Of a stretch of DNA of 64,000 nucleotides, positions 59,866-64,000 are shown one piece after another. Both the position numbers and the translations under genes were made by a program. Each line of letters opens with the position of its first letter. The stretch's first letter is position 1. A model generated the notes under the pieces. That model worked only from the letters and a program-made list of their open reading frames with translations, searched no databases and was not told the DNA's origin. The stretch covers positions 161,512-225,511 of the forward strand of contig JAKFEY010000029.1 of assembly GCA_036675475.1 (NCBI GenBank). The letters run 5' to 3'. Source of the DNA: JALYRV01 sp036675475. GTDB taxonomy: Bacteria; Acidobacteriota; Vicinamibacteria; Vicinamibacterales; SCN-69-37.

Positions 59866-59975
59866 CTGGCGCGTGCCCGGCATTGTGCAGCGGGGCCGTT
59901 AAAAGATCGCAGGCGCGACCGCTCTTTGGCGCGCCCGCACCTCGGCACCGCTGCGCAATGTCGGGCATGCGCCAG
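59866..59975. repeat. Long nested hairpin in gene-free gap (module 2)
   Basis: Arms 59866-59898 and 59943-59975 are reverse complements at 29 of 33 bases. The loop holds GTTAAAAGA and CGACCGCTCTTTGGC. The right part (59935-59972) recurs in inverted sense at 63109-63146 with two mismatches in 38. Confidence 0.85.
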
Positions 59976-60005
59976 CGGGCGCAGCCACCCGGCCCCGAGC
60001 TTCGA

Positions 60006-60809
60006 TCAACCGCGCTGCGTGAGTTCGTAGAGTGCGATCGAGGCGGCGGCGGTGACGTTGAGGGAGTCGGCGGCGGCGTTGGGCATCGGGATGCGCGCGG
60101 TGAGGGTGGCGGCGGCGAGCGCGGCGGGCGAGAGGCCGTGTCCTTCCGAGCCGAGCATCAACGCGAATGGGCCGGTGCCGCCGGCGATGGCGTCGCGCAA
60201 CGGCGGAGCTGCGGCGTCGGTCGTCAGGGCGACGATGGTGTGGCTGTGATGGCGGAGGGTGGCGAGCGCGGCGGGCCAGTCGGTGAGTGTGGTCCACGGC
60301 ACGTCGAGCGTCGCGCCCATCGAGGTGCGGATGGCTTTGCGATAGAGCGGGTCGCCGCATCCCGGTCCGAGCAGCACGCCGCGCGCGCCGAATGCGTGTG
60401 CGGATCGGAAGATGCCGCCGATGTTGTCCGGGTTGCTGACCGATTCGAGGATCACGACAGGCGCGAGGCTCGCGCCAACAGGCTCCGGGCTCCAGATTCC
60501 AGGCTCCAGGCCGGACGCCTCGTCGCGATAGCCGAGCGCGAGGCAGCCGCGATGGAAGTCGTAGCCGGCGATGCGCGTGATCTCGTCAGCCGGTGCGACA
60601 AGCACGCGCACGTCTGGATAGGGTGCGAGCACCGCCTCGAGCGACGCGCGCGCGGCTTCCGACAACAGCACGGACTGCACGCGATAGCGCGACGCCAGCA
60701 GGCGCGGCAGCACGAGGCGTCCTTCCACCGCGAAGAGGCCCTCGCGCGCGAGCGCGTCCGGATCGCCGAGCGAGCGGTACGCGCCGAGAAGGCTGTCGAG
60801 GCTGTCCAT
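60006..60809 (-). CDS. SpoU/TrmH-family RNA 2'-O-ribose methyltransferase
   Basis: This 267-residue SPOUT-class enzyme has an N-terminal RNA-binding domain and the three knot motifs: ESVSNPDNIGGIFRSA at about 121-136 (motif 1), LMLGSEGHGLSP (motif 2) and IPMPNAAADSLNVTAAASIA (motif 3). It would methylate a ribose in rRNA or tRNA. The linker between domains (GLEPGIWSPEPVG, about 100-112) is encoded by a 7-bp tandem repeat at 60481-60508. The gene runs against its neighbours, with a repeat-filled gap at its 3' side. Confidence 0.93.
   Translation of the reverse strand: MDSLDSLLGAYRSLGDPDALAREGLFAVEGRLVLPRLLASRYRVQSVLLSEAARASLEAVLAPYPDVRVLVAPADEITRIAGYDFHRGCLALGYRDEASGLEPGIWSPEPVGASLAPVVILESVSNPDNIGGIFRSAHAFGARGVLLGPGCGDPLYRKAIRTSMGATLDVPWTTLTDWPAALATLRHHSHTIVALTTDAAAPPLRDAIAGGTGPFALMLGSEGHGLSPAALAAATLTARIPMPNAAADSLNVTAAASIALYELTQRG
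60481..60508. repeat. Heptad repeat inside the RNA methyltransferase gene
   Basis: GGCTCCG, GGCTCCA, GATTCCA and GGCTCCA occupy 60481-60508. On the minus strand they encode the proline/glutamate-rich interdomain linker without breaking frame. Confidence 0.8.
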
Positions 60810-60877
60810 TGCCCGCGATGATAGCGCGCGGCCGATCCGGCGAAACGGATTAGACTGGGCGGCGAGGAAGCCGTTTC

Positions 60878-61780
60878 ATGATGCGTCTCATTCTTCTGGC
60901 CGCGGCACTCGCGCAGGTGCCGCAGGCGCAAACGCCGCCGGCGCCCCAGGCGCCGCCCGCCACCGAGGTCTACCTCGTGTCGATGGCCGAGCCCGGCAAA
61001 TGGAGCGCCTCGTCGGTCAGCAACATCTCGGCGAGCCCCGGCTACGACAATCAGCCGGCGTTCATGCGCGACAGCCGATCCGTGCTGTTCACGTCGAACC
61101 GCGATGGCAAGCAGAGCGACATCTTCCGCTACTGGATTTCCGATCGGAAGCTCACGCAGCTGACCGAAACGGCCGAGAGCGAGTACTCGGCCACGGTGGT
61201 GCCGGCCGGCAATGCCTTCAGCGTGATCCAGGTCGAGGCCGATCAAAGCCAGCGGTTGTGGCAGTTCGATCTCTCCGGAAAATCTCCGCAGGTCGTGCTC
61301 GCCGACATCAAGCCCGTCGGCTATCACGCGTGGATCGACGCGTCGACGGTGATGGTGTTCGTGCTTGGCGAGCCCGCCACGCTGCAGCGCGCGACGCCCG
61401 GATCGGCGCAGGCCGAAGTCGTCACCGGCAACATCGGACGATCGCTCGTCTCGATTCCACGAAGCCGGGCCGTCAGCTTCACCACGCGCGACGAAAACCG
61501 GGTGTGGTGGTTCAAGCGCTACGACGCCGACACGCGCCAGGTGCGCACGCTGGTGCAGGCGCCGGAGGGCGCGACCGGCGAGCCTTATGCGGCGTGGACG
61601 CGCGACGGCCGCCTGTACACGGCCGCCGGCACGCGCATCCTCTCGTGGAAGGAAGGCGAAGCAGGCTGGACGCTCGTGGGCGATCTGGCAGCCGCGCCGA
61701 TCGCGAATATCTCCCGTCTGGCGGTGAGCCCCGACGGCCGCTGGCTCGCCTTCGTCGCCGATCCGGTTTCTGCGCAATGA
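60878..61780 (+). CDS. Secreted TolB/PD40-like beta-propeller protein
   Basis: This 300-residue protein has a short signal peptide (MRLILLAAALAQVPQAQ) and then WD40-like PD40 blades: ISASPGYDNQPAFMRDSRSVLFTS, ISDRKLTQLTETAESEYSA and RLAVSPDGRWLAFVAD. This is the TolB-type propeller found in many acidobacterial exported proteins. No enzyme domain follows, so a binding role is likely. The stop overlaps the aminotransferase ATG (ATGA), an unusual pairing of an exported and a cytoplasmic product. Confidence 0.82.
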   Translation: MMRLILLAAALAQVPQAQTPPAPQAPPATEVYLVSMAEPGKWSASSVSNISASPGYDNQPAFMRDSRSVLFTSNRDGKQSDIFRYWISDRKLTQLTETAESEYSATVVPAGNAFSVIQVEADQSQRLWQFDLSGKSPQVVLADIKPVGYHAWIDASTVMVFVLGEPATLQRATPGSAQAEVVTGNIGRSLVSIPRSRAVSFTTRDENRVWWFKRYDADTRQVRTLVQAPEGATGEPYAAWTRDGRLYTAAGTRILSWKEGEAGWTLVGDLAAAPIANISRLAVSPDGRWLAFVADPVSAQ

Positions 61781-62946
61781 CACGGCGCGCGCCCGTCAGG
61801 CGCATGCTCGACGTCCAGACGCCCGTCATCCCGGTCGTCAGCCGCTGGATCGCGGAAACGCCAGGCACGATCAGTCTCGGGCAGGGCATCGTGTCGTGGG
61901 GCCCGCCGCCTGCAGCCATCGACGCGTTGCGCGCGTTTCCGCAGGACGCCAACGACCACCGCTACGGCCCCGTCGAAGGCCTGCCGCCGCTCGTGGACGT
62001 ACTCGCGCAGAAGCTCCACGCCGAGAACGGCATCGCGCCACGCGGCAATCGCATCTTCGTGACCGCGGGCGGCAACCTCGCGTTCATGAATGCGGTGCTC
62101 GCGATCACCGATCCCGGCGACGAGGTCATCCTGCCGGTGCCGTACTACTTCAATCACGAGATGGCCATCGTGATGGCGGGCTGCACGCCGATGCCGGTGG
62201 CCACGGACGATCGCTATCAGCTGCGCCTCGACGCGCTGGCCGCCGCCATCACGCCGCGCACGCGCGCGATTGTCACCGTCTCGCCCAACAATCCGACAGG
62301 CGCGGTCTATCCCGAAGACGCGCTGCGCGCCGTTGGCGCGCTGTGCCGCGATCGCGGGATCTATCACGTCAACGACGAGGTCTACGAGTACTTCACGTAC
62401 GACGGCACGCCACACTTCTCGCCGGCGTCCGCGCCAGGCGCGGACGAATGGACCATCTCGCTCTACTCGCTGTCGAAGGCCTACGGCATGGCGAGCTGGC
62501 GCATGGGCTACATGGTCGTGCCCGAAGCGCTGTGGGAGCCGGTCAACAAAATCCAGGACACGATCCTGATCTGCGCGTCGCACATGGTGCAGGAGGCCGC
62601 GCTCGCCGCGGTCAAAGCCGGGCGTGCGTGGACGATGCCGAAGCTCGAGCCGCTGGCGCGGATGCGCGATCGCGCGTGGAAGACGCTGAGCGGCGTCGCC
62701 ACCGTTCCTCGCGCCGACGGCGCCTTCTACTATCTGATCAAGGCCGACACCTCGCTCGACCCCATGGCCGCCTGCGAGCGGCTCATCCGCGACCATCGCG
62801 TCGCCGTCATTCCCGGCTCGGCGTTCGGCGTCACCGAAGGATGCGCGCTGCGCGTCTCGTTCGGCGCGCTCGAAGAAGCGACGGCCGGTGAAGGCCTCGA
62901 CCGCCTCGCGCACGGCCTCCGCGCGCTTTCCTCCACCACGAAATAG
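61777..62946 (+). CDS. Class I aminotransferase
   Basis: This 389-residue fold-type I aminotransferase has ISLGQGIVSWGPPP near residues 31-44, then HRYGPVEGLPPLVD, SPNNPTGAVYPEDAL, NDEVYEYFTYDG and SLSKAYGMASWRMGY, with the Schiff-base lysine in SLSKAYG. It resembles bacterial aspartate/aromatic or kynurenine-type aminotransferases; the substrate is not fixed by sequence. The ATG at 61777 overlaps the propeller gene stop; a second in-frame ATG at RMLDVQTP is possible. It is a distant relative of the enzyme at 45558. Confidence 0.9.
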   Translation: MTRRAPVRRMLDVQTPVIPVVSRWIAETPGTISLGQGIVSWGPPPAAIDALRAFPQDANDHRYGPVEGLPPLVDVLAQKLHAENGIAPRGNRIFVTAGGNLAFMNAVLAITDPGDEVILPVPYYFNHEMAIVMAGCTPMPVATDDRYQLRLDALAAAITPRTRAIVTVSPNNPTGAVYPEDALRAVGALCRDRGIYHVNDEVYEYFTYDGTPHFSPASAPGADEWTISLYSLSKAYGMASWRMGYMVVPEALWEPVNKIQDTILICASHMVQEAALAAVKAGRAWTMPKLEPLARMRDRAWKTLSGVATVPRADGAFYYLIKADTSLDPMAACERLIRDHRVAVIPGSAFGVTEGCALRVSFGALEEATAGEGLDRLAHGLRALSSTTK

Positions 62947-63084
62947 GACGCCGCCGCGCCGCTCGCTTCGGCCCGCGGAGGCATCTTCGCCGTGCGGTCG
63001 CGGTCCTCGGGCACGATCCTGCTGCGGGTAGTTAATGCCACGACCGCCCGACGAAGACGCCTCCACGGGCCGCGCTGAACGCGC

Positions 63085-63241
63085 GGGTCAGTCTGTCGCC
63101 GCGCGCGTGCGCATGCCCGACGTTGCGCAACGGTGCCGAGGTGCGGTGTCCGGTGTTTTTCAGCGACGCCGTTAAAGAGACGACGGAGGGACCGCTCTTT
63201 GGCCCGACTCGCCTCGGCGGCGCTGAAGAATACCGGACACC
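63085..63241. repeat. Nested hairpin repeat filling gene-free gap 62947-63316
   Basis: Inner arms 63145-63171 and 63215-63241 are reverse complements at 24 of 27 bases and enclose GTTAAAGAGA and GGACCGCTCTTTGGC. Segments match the 59643-60005 gap: 63085-63099 (direct), 63109-63146 (inverted, 36/38) and 63189-63240 (direct, 50/52). No credible gene lies in this 370-base gap. Confidence 0.85.
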
Positions 63242-63316
63242 GCGCCGAGCATTCGCGGCGCGATCTGCACTCGGGCACCGATGTGCGCGAGCATCGCGAC
63301 CTGAGATAATTGCGGG

Positions 63317-64000
63317 GTGAAGATCACGACCTGGAACGTCAACGGCATTCGCGCGCGCGAGGCGCAGGTGCGCGAGTGGGTCGAGCGCGAGCAGCCCGAC
63401 ATCCTGTGCCTGCAGGAGATCAAGGCCTCGATGGACCAGGTGCCGGCGTCGCTGTGCGAGCTCGAGGGGTACGCGTGCTACTGGCACGGCGGCAAGGGCT
63501 ACTCGGGTGTCGGCCTGCACGTCCGCCGCGATCGGTTTCCCGACAAGCCGGTGTTTTCGCATCCGCCCTTCGACATGGAGCATCGCATCGTCGTCGCCCA
63601 GCTGCCGGAGATGACGGTGGCGTCGGTGTATGTGCCGAACGGCGGGAAGGACTACGAGGCGAAGCTGAAGTTCTTCGATGCGCTCGCGCATTTTGCGGAG
63701 TCGTTTCAGGCGGCGGGTGTGCCGCTGGTGCTGTGCGGCGATCTGAACATCGCGCGCGAGGACCGCGACATTCACCCGAAAGAGCGGAAGCCGAATCAGA
63801 TTGGCGCCCGGCGCGAAGAGCGGGATTTGTTTGCGCGCATGCTTGGCGCGGGGCTGGTGGATGTAGGGCGCGCGCTGGATCCGGAGAACGACAACCTGTT
63901 CACGTGGTGGGCGCCGTGGCGCAACATGCGGCAGCGCAACATCGGGTGGCGCATCGACTATGTGCTGGCGAGCGAGGCGCTCGCCTCACGCGCGACGGCG
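63317..64000 (+). CDS. xth: Exodeoxyribonuclease III, AP endonuclease (3' end outside window)
   Basis: This gene encodes a DNA-repair nuclease of the exonuclease III family that cuts at abasic sites; 228 codons are present and the end is cut off. Motifs are KITTWNVNGIRAR at the N-terminus, DILCLQEIKAS with the metal-binding glutamate, KGYSGVGLHVRRD, VYVPNGGKDYEAKL, CGDLNIAREDRDIHP with catalytic Asp and Asn, and FTWWAPWRNMRQRNIGWRIDYVLAS. The final GSDH block is beyond the window. The start is a GTG at 63317; no strong ribosome site is visible. It follows the repeat-filled gap. Confidence 0.94.
   Translation, partial: MKITTWNVNGIRAREAQVREWVEREQPDILCLQEIKASMDQVPASLCELEGYACYWHGGKGYSGVGLHVRRDRFPDKPVFSHPPFDMEHRIVVAQLPEMTVASVYVPNGGKDYEAKLKFFDALAHFAESFQAAGVPLVLCGDLNIAREDRDIHPKERKPNQIGARREERDLFARMLGAGLVDVGRALDPENDNLFTWWAPWRNMRQRNIGWRIDYVLASEALASRATA

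Noticed and set aside
58917..59948. Open frame on the minus strand across the GNAT gene and the repeat gap
   Set aside because: It reads through repeat DNA and opposite a better supported gene, with no domain.
59643..60005. CRISPR array or tRNA cluster in the gene-free gap
   Set aside because: The repeats are long, few, nested and inverted, without regular spacers, and no cloverleaf was seen.
63032..63775. Open frame on the minus strand opposite xth and the repeat gap
   Set aside because: The plus strand encodes a clear exonuclease III; part of the frame is repeat DNA found at the other gap.

Overview
The window is GC-rich, almost wholly coding DNA that reads like a chromosome segment of an acidobacterium, most likely a Vicinamibacterales-type soil lineage. 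The grounds are an alternative complex III (Act) operon, a PadR-regulated ADOP-type macrolide-exporter-like permease, large secreted beta-propeller proteins, secreted D-aminoacylases and M61/M16 peptidases. Taxonomy is inferred from gene content only. No rRNA, tRNA, CRISPR array, prophage or intact insertion sequence was seen.

Layout. 1-6056 (minus): actA-B-C-D-E, a quinol-oxidising respiratory complex, with a promoter carrying a perfect TGTGA-N6-TCACA dyad. 6273-17074 (plus): an ABC exporter pair, an agmatinase-family ureohydrolase, a small membrane protein, a geranylgeranyl-reductase-like flavoprotein, an M61 peptidase, a thioredoxin-reductase-like enzyme and a very large secreted BNR/sortilin-like propeller. 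17106-28316 (minus): a formate dehydrogenase (selenocysteine alpha subunit read through an in-frame UGA, FeS subunit, NrfD-like membrane subunit), an FAD-linked D-lactate/glycolate-type oxidase, a D-aminoacylase-like amidohydrolase and an A-type cytochrome oxidase with fused subunits I and III. With the Act complex this forms a respiratory neighbourhood running from formate or hydroxy acids through quinone to oxygen.

28341-35566 (plus): a membrane-anchored MutS-like ATPase, small proteins, a sodium/solute symporter coupled to a second D-aminoacylase, DoxX and DinB proteins. 35589-45552 (minus): ADOP permease plus PadR, a Tat-exported metallo-beta-lactamase-fold enzyme, a BaiN-like flavoprotein, a GH15 glucoamylase-like enzyme and a two-subunit M16 peptidase. 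45558-59642 (plus): an aminotransferase, amylomaltase, a PaaK/LuxE-like adenylating enzyme, a PQQ-type propeller, an aldehyde dehydrogenase/acyl reductase, a PLP decarboxylase, a GT4 glycosyltransferase and a LolD/FtsX-type exporter. 60006-64000: a SpoU-family RNA methyltransferase, a secreted propeller, a second aminotransferase and the start of exonuclease III.

The least explained part is the repeat content. Two near-identical perfect hairpins with the core GGGGACGGGTCTAATT sit on gene junctions and supply codons to the flanking genes. Degenerate 7-bp (one 8-bp) tandem repeats of changing sequence recur at start and stop codons and inside two genes. A family of long nested hairpins fills the only two gene-free gaps over 300 bases (59643-60005 and 62947-63316).
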